Positions 1 through 9,350 of a stretch of 64,000 bases of DNA are shown here, in pieces. Position 1 is the first letter of the stretch. Every line of letters starts with the position of its first letter. Origin of the DNA: Muribaculaceae bacterium (GTDB lineage Bacteria; Bacteroidota; Bacteroidia; Bacteroidales; Muribaculaceae). Location: positions 52,971-116,970 of the forward strand of contig JAFLTQ010000008.1 of assembly GCA_022510385.1 (NCBI GenBank), read 5' to 3'. The notes under the pieces are model-generated. The model was not told the origin of the DNA. It searched no databases and was given only the letters and a program-made list of their open reading frames with translations. The position numbers and the translations under genes are program-made.

Positions 1-1
1 C

Positions 2-910
2 AATGAATTTCTGCCGGCAGGGCGTTTGATTGTCTACACTCGAGGTAGAAAAATGGAAAATGAATATATGGCTATGAGTGATGGCCGGGGGAATTTCCAA
101 GATTATCCAATCGTGGTATTGACCAATGAATCTTCAGCATCAGCATCCGAAATATTTGCCGGTGCAATCCAAGACAATGACCGTGGCCTTATAATAGGGC
201 GACGAACATTTGGCAAAGGACTTGTGCAAAACCAGACAGAACTCCCTGATAGCTCTGCTATAAGGCTGACCGTCGCAAGGTATTATACTCCATCAGGTCG
301 CTCTATCCAAAAAGAATTCAAGAGAGGTGAAATTGATAAATATGAGATGGATATTGTTGACAGATATTCTCATGGAGAGTTCTATAATGCTGACAGTATC
401 AAGTTTGATAAGGAGAAAGTTTTCCAGACAACTAACGGACGTAAGGTCTATGGTGGAGGAGGAATAATGCCGGATATCTTTGTACCTGAAGATACAACCG
501 GTTTCACTTCCTACTATATGTCGGTTGCTAATCAAGGACTAATCCCAAAATATGCAATTTCCGTTTCGGATGAGTATCGTGAAAAACTCGGGAATGACCG
601 AAGTATTGAAAATCTGAATAGGATATTGCCCCCTGACCAGTTATTGCTGGAAAATTTTGTCGCTTATGCAGTGAAAAATGGCGTTCCGGCTCGATGGTAC
701 TATATAACTAAATCAAGGGACCTTTTAATATCTCAATTAAAAGCTGTGATAGCAAGGGATGTGCTTGGTTACCCGGCATTTATAGAGTTGCTGAATGAAA
801 ATGACAATGCAGTCTTGAATGCATTAGATCAATTGAGGGAGGGACATTCTCCTGTGAATATTTTAAATCAGGAAGAGTCGGAAGAAACAGATTCTATTTT
901 CTCAGAATAG
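2..910 (+). CDS. S41 C-terminal processing peptidase (CtpA/Prc-like), 5' truncated by window edge
   Basis: This is the 3' part of a carboxy-terminal processing protease gene. The reading frame is open to the window edge, and a start inside the window would remove conserved sequence, so the true start lies upstream. The motif SASASE carries the catalytic Ser, and a Lys 25 residues later in TFGKG completes the Ser/Lys dyad, the spacing known from Prc. The remaining 200 residues are the family's C-terminal region. The N-terminal PDZ part is missing from the window. Such proteases act in the periplasm and cut the C-termini of envelope proteins. The next gene starts 40 bases downstream on the same strand. 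Confidence 0.9.
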   Translation, partial: NEFLPAGRLIVYTRGRKMENEYMAMSDGRGNFQDYPIVVLTNESSASASEIFAGAIQDNDRGLIIGRRTFGKGLVQNQTELPDSSAIRLTVARYYTPSGRSIQKEFKRGEIDKYEMDIVDRYSHGEFYNADSIKFDKEKVFQTTNGRKVYGGGGIMPDIFVPEDTTGFTSYYMSVANQGLIPKYAISVSDEYREKLGNDRSIENLNRILPPDQLLLENFVAYAVKNGVPARWYYITKSRDLLISQLKAVIARDVLGYPAFIELLNENDNAVLNALDQLREGHSPVNILNQEESEETDSIFSE

Positions 911-950
911 AAAAACAATAGGTTAATCTAAAAACCGGAAGTCCATTACT

Positions 951-1523
951 ATGAAAGAGAAATTTTCAGAAAAAAACGAAATAAGATACAAAATGAAGAA
1001 TCTCCGGACCATGCTGTTAGAGTCGGAGAAGAAGAGTGCTGCTCAAGAGGTGTTTGAAAGGTTGGAGCAGACAGCAGCTTTTATGATGGCTGAAAGGATA
1101 ATGATGTATCATTCATTGCCTGATGAACTTTCGACCCACGACTTTCTCCGCAAATGGAAAGGAAGAAAAAGTTTCTATTTGCCCAGAGTCAATGGAGTCG
1201 ATCTTGAAGTATTGCCTTATGAAGAGAGTCGTCTTGAATTGGGTAGTTTTCATATAGAGGAACCCACGGGAAAAGATGTAATAGATCCTGAAGCAATTGA
1301 GCTTGTCGTGGTGCCGGGAGTGGCTTACGATCGAAAGGGGAGACGATTAGGAAGAGGCAAAGGATTCTATGACCGTTTCCTGCAACATACAAAAGCGACA
1401 AAAATAGGCATCGGTTATGAGTTCCAGCTTGTGGATGAAATACCGGCGGAACCCCATGATGTCACGATGGATATGGTAGTGACCCAGCACACTACTATCA
1501 TAGTCAAGAAGATAAAAAAATAA
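951..1523 (+). CDS. 5-formyltetrahydrofolate cyclo-ligase
   Basis: A 190-residue protein of the usual size for this family, which converts 5-formyl-THF to 5,10-methenyl-THF using ATP in one-carbon metabolism. The C-terminal half carries the family signature VVPGVAYDRKGRRLGRGKG followed by FYDRFL, the nucleotide- and substrate-binding loop. The N-terminus is Lys/Arg-rich, also typical. It follows the S41 protease gene by 40 bases and is probably co-transcribed, although the functions are not obviously linked. Confidence 0.9.
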   Translation: MKEKFSEKNEIRYKMKNLRTMLLESEKKSAAQEVFERLEQTAAFMMAERIMMYHSLPDELSTHDFLRKWKGRKSFYLPRVNGVDLEVLPYEESRLELGSFHIEEPTGKDVIDPEAIELVVVPGVAYDRKGRRLGRGKGFYDRFLQHTKATKIGIGYEFQLVDEIPAEPHDVTMDMVVTQHTTIIVKKIKK

Positions 1524-1556
1524 GAAATCATATATAACAAACATAACCTCAACATA

Positions 1557-4376
1557 ATGAAAAAACTATTATTCATTTTAAGCATAGTAATGGCAACCAC
1601 TATGTTTGTTACGGCACAATCGCCCGAACAATTCCAACCGTTGCCAGTTAATCCGAAGGTTAAATCCGGGGTCCTTCCAAATGGTTTAAGTTATTATATA
1701 ATGCATAACGAGGAGCCCAAAGAGAGAGCGAACTTTTATATAGCACAGAAAGTAGGTTCGACTCTTGAGGAACCGGATCAACTGGGGTTGGCCCATTTTC
1801 TTGAACATATGGCATTTAATGGTACGAAGAATTATCCCGGAAAGAATATGCTGAATTATCTTCAGAGCAAGGGTATTCGTTTTGGGGCAGACATAAATGC
1901 CTACACAGCATTTGATGAAACTGTCTATAACATTAATAACGTAATCACGACAGACAAGCCATTAATGGATAGCGTGTTGTTGGTGCTTCACGACTGGAGT
2001 GGTGAAATCTTGCTTGAAGAGGCTGAAATCGAGGCTGAAAGAGGTGTTATCCAAGAAGAATGGAGAATGCGTAATAACGCTCAATACAGAATGTACGCTG
2101 ATGTTTTGCCCAAAATATATGATGAATATCAATATCAGCAGTTGCCTATAGGGAAGATGGATGTGGTGATGAATTTCAAACCGGAATCTCTAAGAGCTTA
2201 TTATAAGAAATGGTATAGACCAGACCAGCAAGGCATTATTATAGTGGGTGATTTTGATGCCGACGAGATGGAACAGAAAGTGATAAGCCTGTTTTCTACA
2301 ATAGAAATGCCGGCAAATGCTGCTTCCAGAGAATATCCTGCAGTAAGTGATAATGAAAAACCGATATTTGCAAGTTTCAGCGATCCGGAACTTACAAATA
2401 TGATGACCACTATCTCTTTCAAATCGGATAAAGTACCATTTGAACTAAGAAACACCTTACCGATTTACATACAGGAACAGATAGTTGAGAGACTAATCAG
2501 TATTATGGTGAATAATCGTCTGAATGAGTTTGCTCAAACGCCTGAGTGCCGGTATGCTTATGCGGGGGTAAGTTTTGGAGATTATTGGGTTTCAAAGACA
2601 AAATCATCTTTTGATGTCAGAGTGGTTGCCAAGACTGACTCAAGGGATGCTGTGGAAGATGCCATGGGAGTAGTAGTTCGAGCTTTTAAGACCGGGTTTA
2701 ATGAAGCAGAGTTTGAAAGAGCCTCCGGAGAAATGACGTCTGCCATTGAAAAGCAATATAATGAAAGATATAAAACAGATAATGATGCGCTTGGGCGTGA
2801 ATTATGCAGCTTCTTTACAGATAATATACCTGCACCCGGCATTGAAATGGAATATCAGATGTGGCAAATGATGCTACCTCAGATACCGGTTGAAGCCATA
2901 AATCAGGTTGTAGGACAAATATTGACAGATAATAATATTGTTGTCGTGACCTCTGCACCGGAGGCCGAGGGCTTTACTATTGTTTCGGAAGATGCGATGT
3001 TATCCACTCTGAAACAGGTAATGGAAGCGGAGTATGAAGCGCTTGCAGAGGAAAAAATCACAGAACCCTTGATTCCTTCACTTCCTGCAGCAGGAAAGAT
3101 TGTAAATGAAACAGAAAATGAAAGCTTGAGTGCTCAGGTTCTCACTCTTTCTAATGGAATTAAGGTTGTCTTAAAACCAACTGATTTTGCAGGGGATGAA
3201 GTGTTGATGTATGCGTTCCGTAATGGAGGAAAGAGAATCTATGATGCTTCTCAAGCCAACAATGTTTTAATGATGGATGATGTTTTTGAAACTGCTAAAA
3301 TGGGTAATTTCGATAACAAGACCATGAGAAAATATCTTGCAGGTAAAAATGTCAGTCTCGGATTCTCTATAAACACATATACCGATGTTATCAACGGAAC
3401 CTCAACGGTGAAGGATCTTCCCACACTCTTTGAATTGATTTATACGACATTCACCAACTTAAATCCGGACCAAGAAACATATAACGTGAATGTAGATCGG
3501 TATAAACCGATTCTTGAAAACCGGGAGAAAGATCCTCAGTTTGTTTTCTCAAAATCGATTGCCACCACACGCTATTCCAACAATCCTTTAATGGAACCGG
3601 TGTCTGTTGCAACATTGAATAATATGGTTTACGAAGAATCTTTCAACCTTGTTAAAGCAGCCCTTGGAAATCCTGCAGATTATACTTTTATCTTTGTTGG
3701 GAATATCACAGATGAGACAATCAATCCATTGATTGAACAATATATAGCTTCTTTACCAACAAAACCGGTGGTTGCGCCTGATTATAAATCATCTTTCCCG
3801 GTGGCTGAAGGTCAGATTAAGAATGACTTCACTTATCCAATGACAGCTCCAACTACTATGGTGTTTGATCTATATTCTCAAGGGAATTTACCCTTCACTC
3901 TACAAAATGATATCATGACAGAGTTGACAGGAGATATTTTAGGGAATATATATGTGGAGACACTTCGCGAAGAAGAGGGTGGCACCTATTCACCGTCAGC
4001 AAGTGCAAGCTATGATCCTAATACCGGAAATTGGCAAATTGTTTATGTGTTCTTCACGAATGCTGACCAACAAGCCAAACTAATTGCAAGAGCTGACGAT
4101 GAGCTTCAAAAACTTTTAAAGGAAGGTGCTGATGAGGCTAATTTCAATAAAGCTAAAGAGGCCATGATCAAACAGTTTGAAATTAATTCAAAGAAGAATG
4201 CATATTGGCAGTCGGCTTTATTTAGACAATTACGTTTCCCGGAAGTAGATTATATCAATAGTTATGAGTCAGCATTGCAAGGAATAACTTTGCAACAGTT
4301 CAATGACTTCATGAAAAATCTATATAACGGACAAAATCGAATCCAGGTAATATTGGAAGGAGTATCCGCGAATTAA
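1557..4376 (+). CDS. M16 family zinc metallopeptidase (insulinase/pitrilysin type), exported
   Basis: A 939-residue exported peptidase. It begins with a signal peptide (MKKLLFILSIV... ending near TAQS). The inverted zinc motif HFLEH lies at residues 80-84, and a downstream acidic stretch (EAEIEAERG) supplies the third ligand. The second half holds a degenerate M16 repeat without the motif, giving the usual two-fold M16 architecture. These periplasmic enzymes degrade peptides. A stem-loop just downstream suggests that transcription ends here. Confidence 0.9.
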   Translation: MKKLLFILSIVMATTMFVTAQSPEQFQPLPVNPKVKSGVLPNGLSYYIMHNEEPKERANFYIAQKVGSTLEEPDQLGLAHFLEHMAFNGTKNYPGKNMLNYLQSKGIRFGADINAYTAFDETVYNINNVITTDKPLMDSVLLVLHDWSGEILLEEAEIEAERGVIQEEWRMRNNAQYRMYADVLPKIYDEYQYQQLPIGKMDVVMNFKPESLRAYYKKWYRPDQQGIIIVGDFDADEMEQKVISLFSTIEMPANAASREYPAVSDNEKPIFASFSDPELTNMMTTISFKSDKVPFELRNTLPIYIQEQIVERLISIMVNNRLNEFAQTPECRYAYAGVSFGDYWVSKTKSSFDVRVVAKTDSRDAVEDAMGVVVRAFKTGFNEAEFERASGEMTSAIEKQYNERYKTDNDALGRELCSFFTDNIPAPGIEMEYQMWQMMLPQIPVEAINQVVGQILTDNNIVVVTSAPEAEGFTIVSEDAMLSTLKQVMEAEYEALAEEKITEPLIPSLPAAGKIVNETENESLSAQVLTLSNGIKVVLKPTDFAGDEVLMYAFRNGGKRIYDASQANNVLMMDDVFETAKMGNFDNKTMRKYLAGKNVSLGFSINTYTDVINGTSTVKDLPTLFELIYTTFTNLNPDQETYNVNVDRYKPILENREKDPQFVFSKSIATTRYSNNPLMEPVSVATLNNMVYEESFNLVKAALGNPADYTFIFVGNITDETINPLIEQYIASLPTKPVVAPDYKSSFPVAEGQIKNDFTYPMTAPTTMVFDLYSQGNLPFTLQNDIMTELTGDILGNIYVETLREEEGGTYSPSASASYDPNTGNWQIVYVFFTNADQQAKLIARADDELQKLLKEGADEANFNKAKEAMIKQFEINSKKNAYWQSALFRQLRFPEVDYINSYESALQGITLQQFNDFMKNLYNGQNRIQVILEGVSAN

Positions 4377-4401
4377 AGATAAGATTAATAAAACTTTTAT
4401 A

Positions 4402-4440
4402 AGGGGGTGTCATAAAATTATGGTGACACACCCTCTTTCT
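4402..4440 (+). terminator. Probable rho-independent terminator after the M16 peptidase gene
   Basis: A GC-rich left arm (GGGGGTGTCA) pairs imperfectly, with a two-base bulge, to TGACACACCC and is followed by the T-rich TCTTTCT. It lies 26 bases after the stop codon. Confidence 0.6.
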
Positions 4441-4569
4441 ATCTCATTACAAGAATAATAATGGAAAATTACCTTTAAATTACGATAAAACTTGTTTACA
4501 ACGTGCTCAATACATTACCAAAATGTAGAAAAAGCAAAACAAGTTGCCAAAACATTTAATAAAAATGAT

Positions 4570-4577
4570 TAATTTTG
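4570..4577 (+). promoter_or_regulatory. Bacteroidota -7 promoter element (TAATTTTG) for the DAP dehydrogenase gene
   Basis: TAATTTTG matches TAnnTTTG, and a TTG at 4544-4546 is a possible -33 element. It lies 18-25 bases upstream of the ATG codons at 4595 and 4601, which argues against any start further upstream. Confidence 0.5.
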
Positions 4578-4600
4578 GGGTTAAAATAACGCAAATGATT

Positions 4601-5494
4601 ATGGGAAATAAGATTAGAGCAGCAATTGTGGGATTTGGAAATATCGGAAAATTTACATTAGAAGCGCTTCAGGCTTCGGAAGATTTTGAGATTGCCGGAA
4701 TTGTTAGGCGCAATGCTGTAGAAGGGGAGAAGATAGAAGGAATTAAAGTGGTTAAAAATATAAAAGAGTTAGATAATGTAGACGTAGCGATACTATGCGC
4801 TCCTTCAAGAGAAGTAGAGAAATATGCTACAGAAATATTGCCGTTAGGAATCAATACAGTAGATAGCTTTGACATCCATGGAGAGATACCGGCAATGAGA
4901 AAGCGGCTGGATGCCATAGCAAAGAAAAGCGGAAAAGTAAGTGTCATCTCTGCAGGTTGGGATCCGGGCACAGATTCTATAGTAAGGGTATTGATGCAGG
5001 GGATGGCGCCAAAAGGAATAACCGAAACAAATTTTGGTCCCGGAATGAGTATGGGCCATTCGGTGGCAGTAAAGGCTATTGAAGGGGTAAAGGATGCATT
5101 GTCGGTGACAATTCCGAAGGGACAATCCCTCCATAGGAGAATGGTTTATGTAGAAGTTTTGCCGGGGTATTCATTTGAAGAAATTGAGAAGAAAGTGAAA
5201 GAGGATCCATATTTTGTTCATGATGAGACCTATGTGTTTCACGTGCCATCGGTAGATGAATTGAAAGATATGGGCCATGGCGTCAACATGAAAAGAAAAG
5301 GAGTGAGCGGGAAGACCCAAAATCAGCTGTTGGAATTCAATATGCATATAAATAATCCGGCATTGACGGCTCAGATTTTAGTTGGCGCTGCGCGTTCCAC
5401 TCAAAGACTTTCCCCGGGTTGCTACACAATGATAGAAATACCTGTAATAGACTTATTGCCGGGAAGTAGAGACAGATGGATATCTTTGGTTTAG
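4601..5494 (+). CDS. ddh: meso-diaminopimelate D-dehydrogenase
   Basis: An NADP-dependent dehydrogenase of about 297 residues that makes meso-diaminopimelate directly from tetrahydrodipicolinate for lysine and peptidoglycan synthesis. It starts with the Rossmann motif AIVGFGNIGKFTLEAL. Further family motifs are SAGWDPGTDS and the substrate-binding part around NFGPGMSMGHSVAVK. I chose ATG 4601 (MGNKIRAAIVG) because earlier in-frame starts overlap the promoter element. ATG 4595 is also possible. MgtC follows 9 bases after the stop, so the two are probably co-transcribed. Confidence 0.9.
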   Translation: MGNKIRAAIVGFGNIGKFTLEALQASEDFEIAGIVRRNAVEGEKIEGIKVVKNIKELDNVDVAILCAPSREVEKYATEILPLGINTVDSFDIHGEIPAMRKRLDAIAKKSGKVSVISAGWDPGTDSIVRVLMQGMAPKGITETNFGPGMSMGHSVAVKAIEGVKDALSVTIPKGQSLHRRMVYVEVLPGYSFEEIEKKVKEDPYFVHDETYVFHVPSVDELKDMGHGVNMKRKGVSGKTQNQLLEFNMHINNPALTAQILVGAARSTQRLSPGCYTMIEIPVIDLLPGSRDRWISLV

Positions 5495-5503
5495 TGGATC
5501 AAT

Positions 5504-6241
5504 ATGCTGGAAACTTTTCAAAATTGGAACGGTAATATATTAGAGAGCCTGAATTCATTAGAAGTAAACTTACCAAACTGCATATTTAGGCTTATAATCA
5601 GTATGCTTTTGGGAATGATAGTCGGGGCCGAGCGGAAGCGCAAAGGCCAGACAGCCGGCATCAGAACCTTTGCATTGATATCCATGGGAGCATGTTTGGC
5701 AATGTTGCTGTCAATCTATGTTCCTCAGGAATACATGGGTCTTAAAAATGGAGATCCGGGAAGAATAGCAGCCCAAGTTATTACGGGTATTGGTTTCTTG
5801 GGTGGTGGAGCCATGATTCAGATGCGAGGCACGGTGAAAGGTCTCACAACCGCTGCCGGTATCTGGATGACTGCTATTATCGGAATGGCTGTCGGTATTG
5901 GAATGTATTGGGTTTCTTTTGCTGCAACTGCATTAGTGTTAGTGACTCTTATCACTTTTGAACAATATAGCAAGCATAAGAAAATAGGACAGGATTCCAA
6001 GGTTATAAATATTACTGTGGAGGGAATATTGGAAAATATCGACGACTATCAACAAGTGTTGAAAGATAATGGAATTCATTTATCAACATATTATATAGAA
6101 TATGATTATGCAAGAAGTATGACTGAATTAAATTTCGTAATTCTTGTACATTCATACACAGATGTTTTGCCGATATTAAACCTTATCAGCAAGGTAAACC
6201 CCACTAAAAAATTAACCTTGACAAATCAAATAGACATCTGA
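5504..6241 (+). CDS. MgtC/SapB family membrane protein
   Basis: A 245-residue protein with an N-terminal membrane domain of about five segments (residues 28-150) carrying the family motifs GAERKRKGQTAGIRT and GIGFLGGGAMI. A soluble ACT-like C-terminal domain follows. MgtC-type proteins affect magnesium adaptation and ATP synthase activity in other bacteria, so the exact role here is inferred. It starts 9 bases after the DAP dehydrogenase gene. Confidence 0.85.
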   Translation: MLETFQNWNGNILESLNSLEVNLPNCIFRLIISMLLGMIVGAERKRKGQTAGIRTFALISMGACLAMLLSIYVPQEYMGLKNGDPGRIAAQVITGIGFLGGGAMIQMRGTVKGLTTAAGIWMTAIIGMAVGIGMYWVSFAATALVLVTLITFEQYSKHKKIGQDSKVINITVEGILENIDDYQQVLKDNGIHLSTYYIEYDYARSMTELNFVILVHSYTDVLPILNLISKVNPTKKLTLTNQIDI

Positions 6242-6344
6242 TGCAAGAGAAGAAGTCAAAAAATTGTCAGTTCTTATGATTGCGATATAAACCCTCCTGA
6301 TTATTAAAGGGGAGGTAGACAAAATTCAAAAGAATAGTTATAAT

Positions 6345-8405
6345 ATGAAAAAAATAGCATGGATTATCGGCTTTTTGATGTTGCCGATGGCCATATTTGG
6401 GGAAGAGGCTGTAAAATGGAGCTATAAGTTATTGGATGATGGAACAGATCATCCAAAATTAGAAATAACTGCAGATATAGCTCCCGGATATCATTTATAC
6501 TCCATGGATAATCCCAAGGGAGGTTCCAATCCATTGGTTTTTTATTTTGAAACACAGGGATGTAAGGTAGATGGAGAGCCGGTGGCCAACAAGCCATATG
6601 TAGTTGAGTATGATGAGATATTTGAAGTGAATCAACATCTATATGACGGGAAGGTTGTCTTTACGGAAAAAATCATTCCATTGGAAGAGAAATATAGAAT
6701 AGATGTTGAAATTAAGGGGCAGGCATGTAATGATAGCGGGTGTATACAAGTTTTCGGTTCCCACACCTTTGAGGGGAAATCACCGGTATCATCCACCAAA
6801 AGTCAGAAACAAGAGGAAAAACAGGAGGTAAAGAGGGAAGAAGAAAATGAAGGTCACCCCTCAATTAAAGAGGAAGCAGAGTTGCTTGCGGAAATGACAG
6901 ATTCATTGCAGGCATCAGAGCCATGGATGACCCCGGCGGCAAACCTGAGCGGGATAACTGCTCATCATAATTGGTGGGAGAATGTAGAGGCGGAAATGAT
7001 GGTTTTTGAAGATAATCCTCATCAGCAATCCCGTTCCTTATGGTATATATTTATAGCCGGATTTATAGGAGGATTGATAGCTTTAATGACACCATGCGTA
7101 TGGCCCATGATTCCTATGACAGTAAGTTTTTTCCTTAAACAGAATAAAACCAGGAGAAAATCTATTGCTTCGGCAGGAATATACGGGCTCTCTATTATTG
7201 TAATCTATGTAGCGTTAGGAATAATAGTCACAGTGTTGTTCGGAGCCTCAGCTTTGAATGAACTTGCAACAAGCGCAGGCTTCAACATAGCCTTTTTCAT
7301 ACTTCTCGTGATATTTGCCATATCATTTATGGGAGGTTTCGAGTTGACATTGCCATCCTCATGGACAAATAAAATGGACTCGAAAGTAGATTCAACCACA
7401 GGTTATGTAAGCATATTTTTCATGGCTTTCACGTTAGCCTTGGTGTCATTCTCATGCACCGGTCCGATAATAGGGACACTCCTTGTGGAAGCAGCCGCTA
7501 CTTCTAATTTTGTATCACCAGCAGTCGGTATGGGAGGTTTTGCTTTGGCACTCGCATTACCATTCTCTATTTTCGCAATGTTCCCCACGATGTTGAAATC
7601 CGTTCCAAAAAGTGGAGGCTGGATGAACACTGTGAAAGTGGTTTTAGGATTCTTGGAATTGGCCTTAGCGTTGAAATTCTTGTCGGTTGCCGACTTGGCA
7701 TACGGATGGCGCATACTCGACCGTGAAGTGTTTATCGCGCTCTGGATTGTGATTTTTGCCCTTTTGGGAATATATCTCTTAGGCAAAATAACTTTCCCGC
7801 ATGATGATAAAGTTGAAAAAATAGGATTATTCCGCTTCTGTTTATCAGTGATATCATTAGCTTTTGCTGTGTATATGCTCCCGGGTCTCTGGGGAGCACC
7901 TCTAAAGAGTATAAGTGCTTTCACGCCTCCTTTGTCAACACAAGACTTTAACCTTTTTGATGGAGAAGTGGTAGCTCAGATTGATGATTACGACCAAGGC
8001 TTGATGATAGGTAGGGATCTCAAGAAACCGGTGCTTCTTGATTTTTCGGGATTCGGATGTGTGAATTGTCGAAAAATGGAAGCTGCCGTTTGGACTAATC
8101 CGGAGGTTAAAAACTTGTTAGACAATGAATTTGTGTTAGTCACTTTAATGGTAGATGATAAGACACCTCTTCCTCAACCTGTGAAAGTGACAGAAAAGGA
8201 TGGTACGGTCAGGACGCTTAGAACTTACGGCGACAAATGGAGCTACCTACAAAGGTCAAAATTCGGATCGAATGCCCAGCCATTCTATGTTGTGGTGAAT
8301 GATGAAGGAAAGCCTATGACATCTTCCTATGGATATAAAGAAGATGTTGCTGCCTACTTAAAGTTTCTGATGGGAGGCATAGAAAATTTCAATAAACAGA
8401 AATAA
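6345..8405 (+). CDS. Thiol:disulfide interchange protein DsbD-like
   Basis: A 686-residue inner-membrane electron carrier that passes reducing power from cytoplasmic thioredoxin to periplasmic thiol proteins. In order it has a signal peptide (residues 1-19), a periplasmic N-terminal domain with a Cys pair (QACNDSGC), an acidic linker, a central membrane domain (about residues 230-530, starting PCVWPMIPMTV, with SCTGPIIGT as the second core Cys) and a C-terminal thioredoxin-like domain with CVNC. All three Cys sites of the relay are present. A 103-base gap separates it from mgtC. Confidence 0.9.
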   Translation: MKKIAWIIGFLMLPMAIFGEEAVKWSYKLLDDGTDHPKLEITADIAPGYHLYSMDNPKGGSNPLVFYFETQGCKVDGEPVANKPYVVEYDEIFEVNQHLYDGKVVFTEKIIPLEEKYRIDVEIKGQACNDSGCIQVFGSHTFEGKSPVSSTKSQKQEEKQEVKREEENEGHPSIKEEAELLAEMTDSLQASEPWMTPAANLSGITAHHNWWENVEAEMMVFEDNPHQQSRSLWYIFIAGFIGGLIALMTPCVWPMIPMTVSFFLKQNKTRRKSIASAGIYGLSIIVIYVALGIIVTVLFGASALNELATSAGFNIAFFILLVIFAISFMGGFELTLPSSWTNKMDSKVDSTTGYVSIFFMAFTLALVSFSCTGPIIGTLLVEAAATSNFVSPAVGMGGFALALALPFSIFAMFPTMLKSVPKSGGWMNTVKVVLGFLELALALKFLSVADLAYGWRILDREVFIALWIVIFALLGIYLLGKITFPHDDKVEKIGLFRFCLSVISLAFAVYMLPGLWGAPLKSISAFTPPLSTQDFNLFDGEVVAQIDDYDQGLMIGRDLKKPVLLDFSGFGCVNCRKMEAAVWTNPEVKNLLDNEFVLVTLMVDDKTPLPQPVKVTEKDGTVRTLRTYGDKWSYLQRSKFGSNAQPFYVVVNDEGKPMTSSYGYKEDVAAYLKFLMGGIENFNKQK

Positions 8406-8424
8406 ATTTAGAAAGCGAAATATT

Positions 8425-9252
8425 TTGCTTTGGGTTAGATTCATAGTGCTTTTTATTCTGTTTTTATTGGGACGACATTCCTGTTTCCCCAATTCTCCGA
8501 GATATCTTGAATTGGCAGACTCCGCCGATTATTATATAGCGAAAGAAAATTGGGGATTGGCTGAATCAAAAATTATGGAAGCATTGAGACTTGAACCGGC
8601 CAATTTTTCAAATTCTATGTTGTTGTCAAACCTTGGGATAGTTCAATTACATAAGGGAGAATATCGTAAGGCTATAGAGACATTTTCTATGGGGTTGAAT
8701 ATTGCACCATCCTCAACTGTTTTGCTTAACAACAGAGCACACACTTATCTTATTTTAGATAGCATTGAGGCAGCCCAAAAGGATATAGACAGAAGTCTTT
8801 CAATTGATTCCATTCAGGAATGGGCGCTCCAATCAAGGGGTTATCTTTACCTGCAAAATAATGAGATAGAATCAGCAGAGAGAATTTTTAGGAAATTGAG
8901 AAATTCCTTCCCTGATAATGATTCAGCATTATACGGGATGGCTGCTATAGCAGAAACAAGAAACCAACTTGAAGAAGCTAAAAAGTTTTACAACGAGGCC
9001 CTTGAAAGACATCCCGAGGATGAAGATGCAAGAGAAGCTCTCATTCTTCTTTTGATAAAACTCAATGATTATACGGCTGCAAGAGGAGAAATAAAAAAGG
9101 GCCTTTCCTTGAATCCCGAGAATGGAGTCTACTATCTTTTGCGGGGTTATCTTCATCGACTCAACTACAGGCATCAAGAAGCGGAGGCAGATAAGAAAAT
9201 AGCCATTGCGAAGGGGCTGGATGCCGAATATGTATCAGGATATATTCCTTAA
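8425..9252 (+). CDS. Exported tetratricopeptide-repeat protein
   Basis: A 275-residue protein with an N-terminal hydrophobic segment (VLFILFLLG) and then TPR-like helical repeats through most of its length (for example LLSNLGIVQLHKGEYRKAIE and ALYGMAAIAETRNQLEEAKK). TPR arrays bind protein partners, and no catalytic motif is seen. The start is uncertain: there is no early ATG, so I use TTG 8425. It follows the dsbD-like gene by 19 bases and may serve the same envelope unit. Confidence 0.65.
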   Translation: MLWVRFIVLFILFLLGRHSCFPNSPRYLELADSADYYIAKENWGLAESKIMEALRLEPANFSNSMLLSNLGIVQLHKGEYRKAIETFSMGLNIAPSSTVLLNNRAHTYLILDSIEAAQKDIDRSLSIDSIQEWALQSRGYLYLQNNEIESAERIFRKLRNSFPDNDSALYGMAAIAETRNQLEEAKKFYNEALERHPEDEDAREALILLLIKLNDYTAARGEIKKGLSLNPENGVYYLLRGYLHRLNYRHQEAEADKKIAIAKGLDAEYVSGYIP

Positions 9253-9285
9253 TTTCATTGACTTATAGAAATCATTAGATTGATA

Positions 9286-9300
9286 TTTTTTTTGGGGGGG
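9286..9300 (+). repeat. Homopolymer tract T8G7 upstream of the M3 peptidase gene
   Basis: Eight T are followed at once by seven G, 50 bases before the ATG at 9351 and in the likely promoter/leader region. Such tracts can slip during replication. Confidence 0.8.
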
Positions 9301-9350
9301 ATAAAAGAGAAATTAATAGTATCGATTATAAATTAAAAAAATCATATATA

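Noticed and set aside
1756..1790. GGTTCGAC resembling a tRNA T-loop
   Set aside because: It is inside the M16 peptidase gene and has no matching cloverleaf arms.
4544..4600. An N-terminal extension of the DAP dehydrogenase from TTG 4544
   Set aside because: It would span the promoter element and adds residues unlike the family start.
7403..7924. A 173-codon minus-strand frame inside the dsbD-like gene
   Set aside because: It lies wholly opposite a well-supported membrane protein gene and has no recognisable family. It is a shadow frame.
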